Counted from the first letter of the stretch, positions 36,522 through 45,832 are shown. The stretch is 64,000 bases of DNA from Hyphomicrobiales bacterium (GCA_021775835.1 JAJFHC010000006.1:1-64000); one strand, 5' to 3'. Notes: generated by a model not told the origin, from the letters alone. Numbers and translations: made by a program.

Positions 36522-36911
36522 ATGTCTGCCGATTTTTTCTGGCTTGGCCTCACCATCGGTCTTTGTCTTCTGATCTGGATACCGTACACCGCACTTTATG
36601 GCGGAATCGTCGGCTTCAAGTCAGGGACGACGGATCTTCCACCGACCGCCAGGCTCCCTGACTGGGCACAACGCTGTCACAGATCGCACATGAACCTGAT
36701 TGAGACGTTGGTGCCCTTCGCCGCCCTGGTTTTGATGTTGAATGCCTCCGGCAAGTCAGACGGGACGACAGCGACAGCAGCGGCCATATTCTTCTTCGCC
36801 CGGATCGCACATGCGGGCTTTTATACGGTGGGCATTCCGTTTCTGCGCACACCAGCATTTGCGGTGAGCTGGCTGGTATGTCTGTATCTTCTCTGGCGGG
36901 TGCTCACATAG
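36522..36911 (+). CDS. MAPEG-family membrane protein
   Basis: This 129-residue integral-membrane protein has about four transmembrane helices (FFWLGLTIGLCLLIWIPYTA, then the loop with DWAQRCHRSHMNLIETLVPF and further hydrophobic segments). The pattern RSHMNLIETLVPFAALVL is typical of MAPEG proteins, which include eicosanoid- and glutathione-metabolising enzymes; bacterial members are mostly uncharacterised. AGGAGGAG lies directly upstream of the ATG. It stands alone on the plus strand between a terminator and the convergent aromatic operon. Confidence 0.85.
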   Translation: MSADFFWLGLTIGLCLLIWIPYTALYGGIVGFKSGTTDLPPTARLPDWAQRCHRSHMNLIETLVPFAALVLMLNASGKSDGTTATAAAIFFFARIAHAGFYTVGIPFLRTPAFAVSWLVCLYLLWRVLT

Positions 36912-37027
36912 CGCAAGCACAACGCAAGATTATTCCGGACGTCAGATGGATGGCCGGCGCCGATAGAAACCGCTCGGCATCGGCCCGCGTCTAGTCTGTC
37001 CAATCGTCAAAACTTGCGGCGGTGCCT

Positions 37028-37570
37028 CTACACTTTGCCAAGTTCCTTGGCATGCAGAAAAGCCGCGTGCTTGGGGGCTCTCTTGGTCTTCGACCACTCC
37101 TCCAGCATTTCCCATTTTACAGCATCGAGCTTTTTGAGCATTTCGTCTTCTTCCGGATCGGGGCAAGCCAGTTCGAGACGGTGGCCATTTGGATCGAAAA
37201 AGTAAATTGAATGGAATATCGCGTGATCGGTGACGCCCAGCACGTCAATCCCGTTTGCCTCCAGATGTTCCTTGAAGGCCACCAGTTCGTCACGGTCCTT
37301 TACCTTGAAGGCGATATGCTGAACCCATTCCGGGGTATTCAGATCGCGCCCCATTTCAGGTTTTGTCGGCAATTCGAAGAACGCAAGAATGTTTCCCATT
37401 CCCGCATCGAGGAACAGGTGCATATAGGGATCCGGCTCATGAGTAGAGGGAACGTGATCTTCGGCAATCGCCAGAACGAAGTCCATGTTCAGGTTTTTCG
37501 TATACCACTCCACGGTTTCCTTTGCGTCCTTGCAACGGTACGCAACATGGTGAATTTTTTCGATCTTCAT
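37028..37570 (-). CDS. VOC-fold metalloenzyme (glyoxalase/extradiol dioxygenase superfamily)
   Basis: This 180-residue vicinal-oxygen-chelate protein has probable metal ligands in IHHVAYRC (His), VQHIAFKV (His) and NGHRLELACP (Glu), the spacing seen in glyoxalase and extradiol-dioxygenase-type proteins. A charged helical C-terminal tail (about 140-180) extends beyond the core. It is the last gene of a five-gene minus-strand run with fumarylacetoacetase, an MBL protein, an FAD monooxygenase and DUF2783. The natural guess is ring cleavage or isomerisation of the hydroxylated aromatic made by the monooxygenase. The start is five bases after the DUF2783 gene. Confidence 0.85.
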   Translation of the reverse strand: MKIEKIHHVAYRCKDAKETVEWYTKNLNMDFVLAIAEDHVPSTHEPDPYMHLFLDAGMGNILAFFELPTKPEMGRDLNTPEWVQHIAFKVKDRDELVAFKEHLEANGIDVLGVTDHAIFHSIYFFDPNGHRLELACPDPEEDEMLKKLDAVKWEMLEEWSKTKRAPKHAAFLHAKELGKV

Positions 37571-37575
37571 GGGCT

Positions 37576-37809
37576 CTATCCTTCCGTTTGCCCGGGCGTT
37601 CCGCGCCCGCGCGCCTGCGTTGTGGTCGCGGCGACATCAAAAGCCTGCCGCAGGACCTCGCGATCTCCGATGTGATTGGCGAGTATCAGTAAAAGCCTGG
37701 CATTAAGGGCCTGGCTGTCGGCCTCCCCGCGCCCCTCATGAAGGGCAAGCAGCTCGGCATAAAAACCATCCGGATCCGGAATGTTCGCCTCAGTTGTCAA
37801 TGTCATCAT
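37576..37809 (-). CDS. DUF2783-like small protein
   Basis: This 77-residue protein resembles DUF2783 (PDPDGFYAELLALHEGRG, then LNARLLLILANHIGDREVL), a mostly helical family usually encoded right beside aromatic FAD monooxygenases. It lies 11 bases after the monooxygenase gene and five before the VOC gene, so it is surely co-transcribed. It may be a small partner subunit of the hydroxylase. Two Met codons open the frame; either could be used. Confidence 0.82.
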   Translation of the reverse strand: MMTLTTEANIPDPDGFYAELLALHEGRGEADSQALNARLLLILANHIGDREVLRQAFDVAATTTQARGRGTPGQTEG

Positions 37810-37820
37810 GTCCAGGTTCC

Positions 37821-39431
37821 CTATCCGTGTCCGGTGGCCGTGCGAAACGCCGATGCAACAGCGGACTCATCGAACCCGGTCCATCGGGCTGCAACATGCT
37901 GATCTGGACGCATCAGGTAGACGGCGGACGCAGCATCTCCCAGATAACGTTCGCGCACGTCGTCGGTCGGCATGTCCGCGCACGATAGCCGGACGGTTTC
38001 GATCGTTGACCCGTTGCACAGAACGGTTTCTGGAACCGGTGCGTCGATGGCCAGAAGTTGAAACCCGTTGCCAAGCCTGTCGATCAGCCAGCCATCGCCG
38101 ATCGGCGCATCGCAGGCCGGCGCTCCCGGGCGGGTACGGGCGGGCATGCCGGGCGCATCTGCGCCATTCAGTGGTGACCCGTCATGAATGCACGGCACGG
38201 AGAGGCGTCCGGAGTTGACCAGGGGTCTCGCAAAGGGAACCTGTTCCGACAGATCGAGCACGGCGTCACGAAACATCCTGCTGACCTTTGATTTGGGCGT
38301 TATAAAGTCGGTTGATCGTGTGGAATTGAGGAGATTTTCGTCGGCCCCCTGCACGCGCTCCTCATCGTAGCTGTCTAGCAGGCTTTCAGGCGACTTGCCA
38401 TCCAGCACCAGCTTCAGCTTCCAACACAGATTGTCTATGTCCTGCAGGCCGCTATTGGCACCCCGTGCGCCGAAAGGTGACACCAGATGCGCCGAATCTC
38501 CGGCAAAAAGCACTCGGCCATGGCGGAACCTTTCCATCCGCCGGCATTGAAATGTGTAGATCGAAACCCATTCGAGTTCGAATTCGACATCGTTGCCCAA
38601 CATTGCCTTCAGCCTGGGAATGACATTTTCGAGTTTCTGCTCTTCGTCCTTGTCGATGTCCCAGCCCAGCTGCAAGTCAATGCGCCAGACATTGTCGGGT
38701 TGCTTGTGAAGCAGGGCCGACTGGCCGCGATTGAAGGGTGGGTCGAACCAGAAACGGCGTTCCGTGGGGAAACCGGCGTCCATGATGACATCGGCGATCA
38801 GGAAGTTGTCCTCGAATACACGGCCCTCGAAATCGAGCCCCATCATGGTTCGTGTCGGCGACGCTGCCCCGTCACAGGCAATCAGCCAGTCCGCCTCGAG
38901 CCGATAACGGCCCTCCGGCGTTTCGACTTCCAACTCAACCTTGTCCGTCCCCGGCTCAACCGACACGACCTTGTGACGTCCGCGCAGCGAAATCGGTTTG
39001 CCCGCATTCTGCAATGCCAGGGCCCGTTCGGCGAGAAACTGTTCGAACAGATACTGCTGAAGATTGATGAACGCCGGGCGTTTGTGCCCTTTCTCGGGCA
39101 AAAGATCGAACTGATAGACCTGGCGTTCGTCGAAGAAAACCTTGCCAAGGTTCCAGACTACCCCTTTGTCGACAAAGGCATCACCGCATCCCAGCCGGTC
39201 AAGAATCTCGAGCGGACGTTTGGCGTAGCATATGGCGCGGGAACCCCAGCTTACCTTGTCATTGTCGTCCAGCACGACGACGGGCACGCCTTGCTGGGCG
39301 AGATCAATCGCTGCGGCAAGACCAATGGGACCTGCGCCGATTACGACGACCGGGTGGCGAGCCGGTTCGGCCGCGTCCTGATCCTCAGACCGGACATAGG
39401 GATAAAGAGGAACTTCAAAGATCTTGTTCAT
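37821..39431 (-). CDS. FAD-dependent aromatic monooxygenase (MhpA/PheA-like class A hydroxylase)
   Basis: This 536-residue flavoprotein has the N-terminal GxGxxG motif (VVVIGAGPIGLAAAIDLA), the DG motif (CDGAASPTRTMMGLDF) and the GD motif (VLFAGDSAHLVSPFGARGAN) of class A phenolic hydroxylases. A C-terminal thioredoxin-like domain from about residue 400 is usual in MhpA-type enzymes. It should use NAD(P)H and O2 to hydroxylate an aromatic ring. The operon order (fumarylacetoacetase, MBL protein, monooxygenase, DUF2783, VOC protein) suggests a route ending in fumarate plus an acetoacetate-like product. The true substrate could be a hydroxybenzoate or hydroxyphenyl acid. Confidence 0.87.
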   Translation of the reverse strand: MNKIFEVPLYPYVRSEDQDAAEPARHPVVVIGAGPIGLAAAIDLAQQGVPVVVLDDNDKVSWGSRAICYAKRPLEILDRLGCGDAFVDKGVVWNLGKVFFDERQVYQFDLLPEKGHKRPAFINLQQYLFEQFLAERALALQNAGKPISLRGRHKVVSVEPGTDKVELEVETPEGRYRLEADWLIACDGAASPTRTMMGLDFEGRVFEDNFLIADVIMDAGFPTERRFWFDPPFNRGQSALLHKQPDNVWRIDLQLGWDIDKDEEQKLENVIPRLKAMLGNDVEFELEWVSIYTFQCRRMERFRHGRVLFAGDSAHLVSPFGARGANSGLQDIDNLCWKLKLVLDGKSPESLLDSYDEERVQGADENLLNSTRSTDFITPKSKVSRMFRDAVLDLSEQVPFARPLVNSGRLSVPCIHDGSPLNGADAPGMPARTRPGAPACDAPIGDGWLIDRLGNGFQLLAIDAPVPETVLCNGSTIETVRLSCADMPTDDVRERYLGDAASAVYLMRPDQHVAARWTGFDESAVASAFRTATGHG

Positions 39432-39463
39432 GTCATCCTCTCACGCCTCAGACGCCGTCACGA

Positions 39464-40414
39464 CTATCCCTGCAGATCCGCCCACATTTTCTGGTCACGT
39501 TCCGCGGTCCAGATGCGCGGCGTATCGATCCCGAGCGCCTCGTCATAGGCCCGGGCCACGTTGAACGGCAGACAGTGCTCGTAGATCGCATAATCGGAAT
39601 ATTTCGTATCGCATTCTGCGCGACAGGCGTCCCACGCCTCCTTCAGGGACCCCCCACGCGCGGCAATCCGGGCCACCGGGCGATACGTCGACTCGACGAA
39701 ATCCCGTGTGCTCTCGATTGCCTTTCCGACCATTTCGTCGCCGACCAGGGCGTCGCCACGACCCGGTGCTATTGCTATCGGCTCATAAGCCGTGATGGCA
39801 TCAAGCGTTGTGCCCCAGTCACCGAAATGACCATCGCCGCAGTAACATGCCGAGTGGTACTCGACGATGTCGCCGGTAAACATGACACCCGCGTCAGGCA
39901 CCCAGGCAACTATGTCACCGGCAGTGTGAGCACGGCCAAGATGCATCAACTCCACCCTCCTGTTACCCAGTTCAACGGTCATGCGACGTTCGAAAGTCAC
40001 GGTCGGCCAGGTCAGGCCAGGGATTGATTCTGCTGCATCGAACAAACGGGGGAACCGGCCAAACTCGGAGTCCCAGTCCTCCTGTCCGCGTTCGTGGATC
40101 ATGGCGTGGCATTTCTCTGAAGCAATGATCTCCGATGCGTTGTAAGCCGACGCACCGAGAACCCGGACGGCGTGGTAATGGCTCAGTGTTACATACTTGA
40201 TGGGCTTGTCGGTGACCCCGCGGATCTTGTCGATCACCAGCTGCGCCATGACAGGCGTCGCTTGAGCATCCATGATCATCACGCAATCGTCGCCGATGAT
40301 GACACCGGTATTGGGGTCCCCCTGCGCCGTGAAAGCATAGAGATTATCGCCAATCTCCGTGAAGGAGATGGTCTTTTCAGCCATGTCGCCGGTCGATGCG
40401 AAGCCTTTTGCCAT
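39464..40414 (-). CDS. Metallo-beta-lactamase-fold hydrolase with reduced metal site
   Basis: This 316-residue MBL-fold protein has the usual HxHxDH motif reading HYHAVR: the two His of the first metal site are kept, but the Asp and His of the second are lost. The later ligands GRAHTAGD (His) and FTGDIVEY (Asp) are in place, while the final PGHG-type His is Arg (PGRGD). It should therefore hold one metal at most. Its operon position between fumarylacetoacetase and the aromatic hydroxylase suggests hydrolysis of a lactone or thioester intermediate in the same pathway. The length fits stand-alone MBL enzymes. Confidence 0.85.
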   Translation of the reverse strand: MAKGFASTGDMAEKTISFTEIGDNLYAFTAQGDPNTGVIIGDDCVMIMDAQATPVMAQLVIDKIRGVTDKPIKYVTLSHYHAVRVLGASAYNASEIIASEKCHAMIHERGQEDWDSEFGRFPRLFDAAESIPGLTWPTVTFERRMTVELGNRRVELMHLGRAHTAGDIVAWVPDAGVMFTGDIVEYHSACYCGDGHFGDWGTTLDAITAYEPIAIAPGRGDALVGDEMVGKAIESTRDFVESTYRPVARIAARGGSLKEAWDACRAECDTKYSDYAIYEHCLPFNVARAYDEALGIDTPRIWTAERDQKMWADLQG

Positions 40415-40431
40415 GTTCTGTTTCCTTGTTC

Positions 40432-41703
40432 TTACCAGTTCTTTTCAGCCGGTGCCGGCAGGATCCTGCCGGCGCACGTGCCAAATCCGATGCGATGACC
40501 GTCGCCCTGCGCCCACCCGGTAAGCGTCAGGGTATCGCCATCTTCAATGAAGCTGCGGCTCTCCCCAGTGTCGAGCGTGATGGGTTCCTTGCCGCCCCAG
40601 GTCAATTCGAGAAGCGAGCCGAACTGGGTTTTTTCCGGCCCCGATATGGTGCCCGACCCCAACAGATCGCCGGTGTTCATCCTGCATCCCCCGACCGCGT
40701 GATGGGCCAACTGCTGGGCCGCCGAATAGTACATATTGCGGTAGTTGGTCCGCGACAGCGACGTGGCACTGGGCGCGCCGTCGGGCTGCATGAGTATCTC
40801 CAGTTCGATGTCGTATAGCATCGGCCCCGGTTCACGCAGGTAGGGATGAAGCGTTTTCTCTCTCTCCGGCGTCGACGTGCGGAACGGCTCCAGAGCGGCC
40901 TTTGTCACGACCCATGGGCTGATCGACGTTCCGAAGGCCTTGGCCTGGAACGGCCCCAACGGCTGGTACTCCCAAGCCTGGATATCACGTGCCGACCAGT
41001 CATTGAGCAGCACATAGCCGAAAATCATGTCATCGGCCTCACTCACCGTGACGGGCTTGCCCATATCGTTGGAAAGCCCCACGACTGCACCCATCTCGAG
41101 TTCAAGGTCAAGCCGCCGGCAGGGACCGAATATGGGCTCATCGGTTCCGTGCGGTTTCATCTGGCCAAGTGGGCGGTGAATATCCGTGCCGCTGACCACA
41201 ACTGTCGATGCCCTTCCGTTGTACCCGATCGGAATGTGCAACCAGTTGGGCGGCAGTGCATTCTCAGGATCCCGGAACATCGAACCAACATTGAAGGCAT
41301 GTTGGCGTCCGGCATAGAAGTCGGTGTATTCGGCAACCTGGAACGGCAAATGCGACTGAATCTGCGCGAGAGGCACAAGCGCACGGGATCGGACATCCGG
41401 ATCATTCTTCAGCGCACCGTCCCCGTCTTCAGCCAGGAGATCGCTCAAACGCAAACGCACACGATTCCAGGCGGAATTGCCCAACTCCATGAACTTGTTG
41501 AGAGTAGAGGCTCCAAATACATACTGGTCACCGCCAGCATCGATCAGGCCTGATTCCTCAAGAACGGCCAGATCGAGTGCAAATTCGCCGATAGCGACGG
41601 CACAACGTGGCGATCCATCATTATGGCTGACAACCCCAAAAGGCAGATTCTGTAGCGGGAAATGACATTCCGCATCATTTGCGCTTTCGACCCAACACCT
41701 CAT
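40432..41703 (-). CDS. fahA: Fumarylacetoacetase
   Basis: This 423-residue fumarylacetoacetate hydrolase family protein of full eukaryote-like length has metal and catalytic segments DFYAGRQHA, LDLELEMGAVVG and NDWSARDIQAWEY in order, as in true fumarylacetoacetases. It cleaves a C-C bond in a 2,4-dioxo acid to fumarate and acetoacetate, the last step of homogentisate-type degradation. The start at 41703 follows AAGGGAG; the upstream Met at 41730 has no such site. It is the first gene of the minus-strand aromatic operon. A homogentisate dioxygenase gene is not adjacent. Confidence 0.9.
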   Translation of the reverse strand: MRCWVESANDAECHFPLQNLPFGVVSHNDGSPRCAVAIGEFALDLAVLEESGLIDAGGDQYVFGASTLNKFMELGNSAWNRVRLRLSDLLAEDGDGALKNDPDVRSRALVPLAQIQSHLPFQVAEYTDFYAGRQHAFNVGSMFRDPENALPPNWLHIPIGYNGRASTVVVSGTDIHRPLGQMKPHGTDEPIFGPCRRLDLELEMGAVVGLSNDMGKPVTVSEADDMIFGYVLLNDWSARDIQAWEYQPLGPFQAKAFGTSISPWVVTKAALEPFRTSTPEREKTLHPYLREPGPMLYDIELEILMQPDGAPSATSLSRTNYRNMYYSAAQQLAHHAVGGCRMNTGDLLGSGTISGPEKTQFGSLLELTWGGKEPITLDTGESRSFIEDGDTLTLTGWAQGDGHRIGFGTCAGRILPAPAEKNW

Positions 41704-42438
41704 CCCGGCTCCCTTCGACAACCCGACCAATCAGTTTCATTCGGTGCTTTGTAGGCCTAATGACGATTAGTTGCAATTGAAACTATATGCCCTCGATGCC
41801 GAATCTGCGCACTCTTCGACTCGAACTTTCTCCTGAACGCGTCTGTCTTTCGTTCCCCTGCTCCAAAACCGGTACATGAACGGCTGCACTGCGGTTCATG
41901 GTGGTTTACGGCGATCGGGCCACCAAATCACCCCGAACAGCAATACCGGAAACACATCTTCAGGCGTTCGACGGGGGGCTTCAACGCCTCCAGGGTCAAT
42001 CGCATACAGATCGATTGGCCTGCGCCTATGTCGAAATGATGACGATGAAGCCGCAGAAATATGCCAAAAAAGAAGAAACCATTCATCCGCACACAAATAT
42101 ATTTTGCGTTTTATATATTGATACGCATACAGATATAATAAATTATAGTAAATAACTCACATCACTGAGTAACTAATTGTCAGTGTGACGCTCATTCATA
42201 AACAACGTTAAATTACATGTGAATTTTTCACGGAATAGTTACTATCTTTAACAAATTGTTACATTGGAAAAGTGTTTAATTACTTCTTTCAAACAGCTAG
42301 GATTCAATTCTGCCTCAAAAGTGAGGCTGACACGCTGGTTTGAAGATGTCGCACGGATCCTTCGCTGCATGGGTTTCTCAAGCGAAAGGCGAAGTTTCTC
42401 CAGCCAGGAAACATTGAGGGATGAGAGGAATTACCAGT
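41704..42438. promoter_or_regulatory. AT-rich divergent region between fahA and the first porin gene
   Basis: About 735 bases without a convincing gene. The stretch 42090-42280 is strikingly AT-rich, a likely promoter/UP region for the porin gene. A small hairpin CCTC-AAAAGT-GAGG occurs at 42312-42325 in the putative leader, and GAGAGGA before 42439 is the porin ribosome-binding site. Promoter signals for fahA should lie near 41704-41800. Confidence 0.5.
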
Positions 42439-43839
42439 ATGAAAACATTACCGACAAATAGGTGGGTTCTTAGGGCCCTACTCGGCGGTGCGGCGCTCGG
42501 GGCGATGGCCACAACGGCACAGGCCGATGAACTGAGTGCCCTGAAGGCACAGTTGGAAGCCTTGCAAAGCCGCGTAAACTCAATCGAACTGCCCGCCGCG
42601 AATGCCGGCCAGGCCGGCTACCCGGAAGGTGCATCGTTTATCACCTACCGGCGTGGTTCATATCTTGGAGATGAAAAAGGCCTCAAGGATCGCATTCAGG
42701 GCCGAATGCCCGATGATCGTGGGTTTACCATCGCGATCACGCCAACCGCTGATCTTCCTGCTCCGGTCATGGAAGTTTCTGTCAGCGGTTACGTGAAGGC
42801 AGACTTCATTTACGACACCCATAACAACGTAGGCCGTTCCGTCAGTGCCAACGCTGTGGCCATCGGTGGCGGCGATGACGAAAACTTCCAGGCCCATGCC
42901 TACCAGTCTCGCTTCCGTGTTCGGTCCCGCAGTGATACCGCGGTGGGTCAGATCCGCACCTATATCGAAGGTGACTTCGAAGGCAGTCCGTTTGGCACGA
43001 CCACGAGTTTCCGGCTTCGTCACGCTCTGGGAGAATGGGACATGTCTCCCAATCTCACACTGGGTGCCGGTCAAACCTGGACAAACTTCATGCCGTTGAA
43101 CGGTGTCGCCCCCACAGTCGATTTCGGCGGCCCTACGGGCATACCCTTCGTCCGTCAGGCCATGATTCGTCTGACACACCGGTCCGGACCAATCACAACC
43201 CACGTATCACTTGAAGATCCCAATACCGATCTGAGAACTTCGGGCGGTACGGCTGTAAGCGCTGGAGCCGGATCGGGTGTTGCCAATCAGTTGCCTGACG
43301 CAACCGCGGCGGTGCAGTACCAGGTGCCCGGCGGAGCACTCATTCACGTATCCGGTATCGTTCGCGAGCTTCATATCGACAGCAGTGCTCCCGGCGGCGT
43401 AACAACCAACGACAGCGAATTGGGCTGGGGTGTCAACACGGCTGTGGATCTGCCGCTCGGCGACATGATCACACTCTACGGCAGCTTCACCTACGGTGAT
43501 GGTCTCGGACGGTATCTTCTGAACGCCGGCAACCGCTCGGGCGTCATCAACCCCGGCGGCGGCATTGATACAACCGAAGTGTATGGTGTAACGGGCGGTG
43601 CAAGCCTCCGGCTGTCGGAAGCGTCGTCGATCAATGCCAACTATGGCTATGAACACCATGGCAACGCTCTGGCCTCAGCCGACACCCGTACTTTGCAAAC
43701 GGCCCATCTGAACTATATGTGGCAACCGGTAAGCAAGCTGCGGATGGGACTTGAAGGCATCTGGATCGAACGCACGCTGGCCGGTGGAGTCGACGACGAC
43801 AACGTTCGCGTACAGTTCGGCACGTGGTTCTTCTTCTAA
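42439..43839 (+). CDS. DcaP-like outer-membrane porin (first tandem copy)
   Basis: This 466-residue outer-membrane protein starts with a signal peptide (ALLGGAALGAMATTAQA), followed by a short coiled-coil (LKAQLEALQSRVNSIE) and a beta-barrel ending in Phe (FGTWFFF), the usual C-terminal signal for outer-membrane insertion. The N-terminal coil and the VSVSGYVKADFIYDT segment match the DcaP trimeric channel family, which takes up dicarboxylates and aromatic acids. The ATG at 42439 was chosen because GAGAGGA lies upstream; an ATG at 42421 overlaps that site. A near-copy lies at 44435. Its position after the aromatic operon suggests uptake of aromatic or carboxylic substrates. Confidence 0.88.
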   Translation: MKTLPTNRWVLRALLGGAALGAMATTAQADELSALKAQLEALQSRVNSIELPAANAGQAGYPEGASFITYRRGSYLGDEKGLKDRIQGRMPDDRGFTIAITPTADLPAPVMEVSVSGYVKADFIYDTHNNVGRSVSANAVAIGGGDDENFQAHAYQSRFRVRSRSDTAVGQIRTYIEGDFEGSPFGTTTSFRLRHALGEWDMSPNLTLGAGQTWTNFMPLNGVAPTVDFGGPTGIPFVRQAMIRLTHRSGPITTHVSLEDPNTDLRTSGGTAVSAGAGSGVANQLPDATAAVQYQVPGGALIHVSGIVRELHIDSSAPGGVTTNDSELGWGVNTAVDLPLGDMITLYGSFTYGDGLGRYLLNAGNRSGVINPGGGIDTTEVYGVTGGASLRLSEASSINANYGYEHHGNALASADTRTLQTAHLNYMWQPVSKLRMGLEGIWIERTLAGGVDDDNVRVQFGTWFFF

Positions 43840-43886
43840 GAGCCTCGGTCACGGGCCGTCTCGCCGGCCTTAATCGGTGAGAGTTC

Positions 43887-43923
43887 GAACCCGGGTGAGC
43901 CAATCGCCCGGGTTCTTTCTTTT
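43887..43923 (+). terminator. Rho-independent terminator after the first porin gene
   Basis: GAACCCGGG pairs with CCCGGGTTC across an 11-base loop and is followed by TTTCTTTT, 48 bases after the stop codon. A GTTCGAAC string here looks tRNA-like but is part of the terminator context. Confidence 0.88.
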
Positions 43924-44140
43924 CGGAACTGCCAAACCGCCTTAATTCCAGTCACTGGAGCTGTCTCGGTTCCGGCACCCCGTTACTCGATGACCACCGG
44001 TCAACAGCCGTCTGCCGCTTACAGCAATCCCGTGGTTTTCGAACCCCAATTCAACGCCGCCCGAACTTACCCGCCTGGCGCCACGACGAGTCACATAAAG
44101 TCGAAAACCGATACGTTAACAACACTGTATACTGATCATC

Positions 44141-44172
44141 TCACAATATATTCAAGATAACATCACAATATA
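44141..44172 (+). repeat. Direct repeat TCACAATATA upstream of the second porin gene
   Basis: TCACAATATA occurs at 44141-44150 and 44163-44172, a 22-base period close to two helical turns, in an AT-rich stretch about 270 bases before the second porin start. This spacing is typical for cooperative binding on one DNA face. I found no copy before the first porin gene. Confidence 0.45.
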
Positions 44173-44434
44173 ATCACAAAAACGAACGTCCCGACCGCAA
44201 TAGTCCACCCTGTGTCAACAGTCAGAAACCGCGCATCAATAAGCCATTGATGAAAAAATACTTTTGGCACTTCGATAAATGGGATTTTCTGCCCGACAGG
44301 GAGAGCAAAGCGCTTGTGCAAACTTGCCGCTCCATGGGGTGGTGCGCCGTCCAGCACCATATCCGACAACGGCAGTTCTTGGTTTGGCGGTTATTTCGAC
44401 AAGGTAATTTTGTGGGACGAGAGGACCAAATAGT

Positions 44435-45832
44435 ATGACCAGAGTACTGACGAACAGATGGTTTCGCACGGCGTTGCTGGGGGGCGTAGCTCTAGGGGCA
44501 ATGGCAGCAACAACACACGCTGACGAGCTCAGCGAACTGAAGGCGCAACTCGAAACCCTGCAAAGCCGCGTCAATGAGATTGAAACGACACAACCCGGTG
44601 CAACCGCGCCAGGAGGCTACCCCGCGGAGTCTTCCCTCATTACCTTCCGTCGCGGTTCCCTTCTTGGTTCCAGCAACAGCCCATTCACCAAATACGAAGA
44701 CCAGATACCGGACGACCGCGGCTTCACCATCGCGATCACGCCGACGGCAGACCTGCCGGCACCCGTCACCGAGGTTTCCGTCAGCGGTTACGTGAAGGCC
44801 GACTTCATCTTTGACACCCGCAACGATCTGGGCCGTTCGGTAAGTGCCGACGCAATCATTATCGGCGGCGGCAAAAATGAAAACTTCCAGGCCCAGGCCA
44901 ATCAGTCCCGCTTCCGCATTCGTTCGCGCAGCGATACCGCCGTGGGGCAGATTCGCACACTGATAGAGGGTGACTTTGAAGGCAGCGGGTCCGGCGTGAA
45001 CGCATTCAGGCTTCGTCATGCCTGGGGCGCTTGGGATATGACTCCCAACCTGACATTCGGCGCCGGTCAGACCTGGACCACTTTCATGCCTCTCAACGGC
45101 ATCGCCCCAACAGTCGACTTCGGCGGCCCGACAGGTATTCCGTTTGTACGCCAGACCCAGCTTCGGCTGACCTACAAATATGGATCGGTCACCACGCATA
45201 TCGCCCTGGAGAACCCCGATACCGACCTGAGGACATCCGGCGGCATAGCGGTCAACAATGGTGGAGGATCCGGCGTTGCAAACGAATTGCCGGACTTGAC
45301 GGCCGCTATGCAATGGGAAGGACCAGGCGGTGCCCTGGTGCACGTCTCCGGTATCTTGAGGGAACTGCAGGTCGATGACGATGCCGCCGGTGGTGTCGTC
45401 AACGACAAGGAATACGGATACGGCTTTAACACGGCTGTCGATTTTCCGATCGGTGACATGGTTACTCTCTACGGCAGTTTCACCTATGGCGATGGCCTTG
45501 GGCGTTACCTGCTCAATTCCGGCAACCGTGCCGGCGTCATCAACTCTGCGGGGACAATCGACACCACGGAAGTCTACGGCGTCACGGCCGGTGCCAGTTT
45601 AAGATTGTCGGAGGCCTCCTCCATCAATGCCAACTGGGGCTATGAACGCCACGGCAATGCCCTGGCCTCTGCCGATACAAGATCGTTGCAAACCGGGCAT
45701 TTGAATTACATGTGGCAACCGGTGAGCAAATTGCGGATGGGTATCGAAGGCATCTATGCCGAACGTGAACTGGTTGGCGGTGTCAATGACGACAATCTCC
45801 GCTTCCAGTTTGGCACTTGGTTCTTCTTCTAG
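44435..45832 (+). CDS. DcaP-like outer-membrane porin (second tandem copy)
   Basis: This 465-residue paralogue of the preceding porin is close to it over most of its length, including VSVSGYVKADFIFDT and the same final FGTWFFF. A signal peptide (ALLGGVALGAMAATTHA) and a coiled coil (LKAQLETLQSRVNEIE) open it. Differences cluster in the segment just after the coil and in the barrel loops (for example KYGSVTTHIALENPDTDL against HRSGPITTHVSLEDPNTDL), which suggests different substrates after a tandem duplication. A 600-base region with its own promoter-like sequence and the terminator of copy one separate them, so expression can differ. GAGAGGACC precedes the ATG. Confidence 0.88.
   Translation: MTRVLTNRWFRTALLGGVALGAMAATTHADELSELKAQLETLQSRVNEIETTQPGATAPGGYPAESSLITFRRGSLLGSSNSPFTKYEDQIPDDRGFTIAITPTADLPAPVTEVSVSGYVKADFIFDTRNDLGRSVSADAIIIGGGKNENFQAQANQSRFRIRSRSDTAVGQIRTLIEGDFEGSGSGVNAFRLRHAWGAWDMTPNLTFGAGQTWTTFMPLNGIAPTVDFGGPTGIPFVRQTQLRLTYKYGSVTTHIALENPDTDLRTSGGIAVNNGGGSGVANELPDLTAAMQWEGPGGALVHVSGILRELQVDDDAAGGVVNDKEYGYGFNTAVDFPIGDMVTLYGSFTYGDGLGRYLLNSGNRAGVINSAGTIDTTEVYGVTAGASLRLSEASSINANWGYERHGNALASADTRSLQTGHLNYMWQPVSKLRMGIEGIYAERELVGGVNDDNLRFQFGTWFFF

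Noticed and set aside
43878..43900. GTTCGAAC string suggesting a tRNA T-arm
   Set aside because: There is no acceptor, D or anticodon arm around it; the bases belong to the terminator hairpin after the first porin gene.
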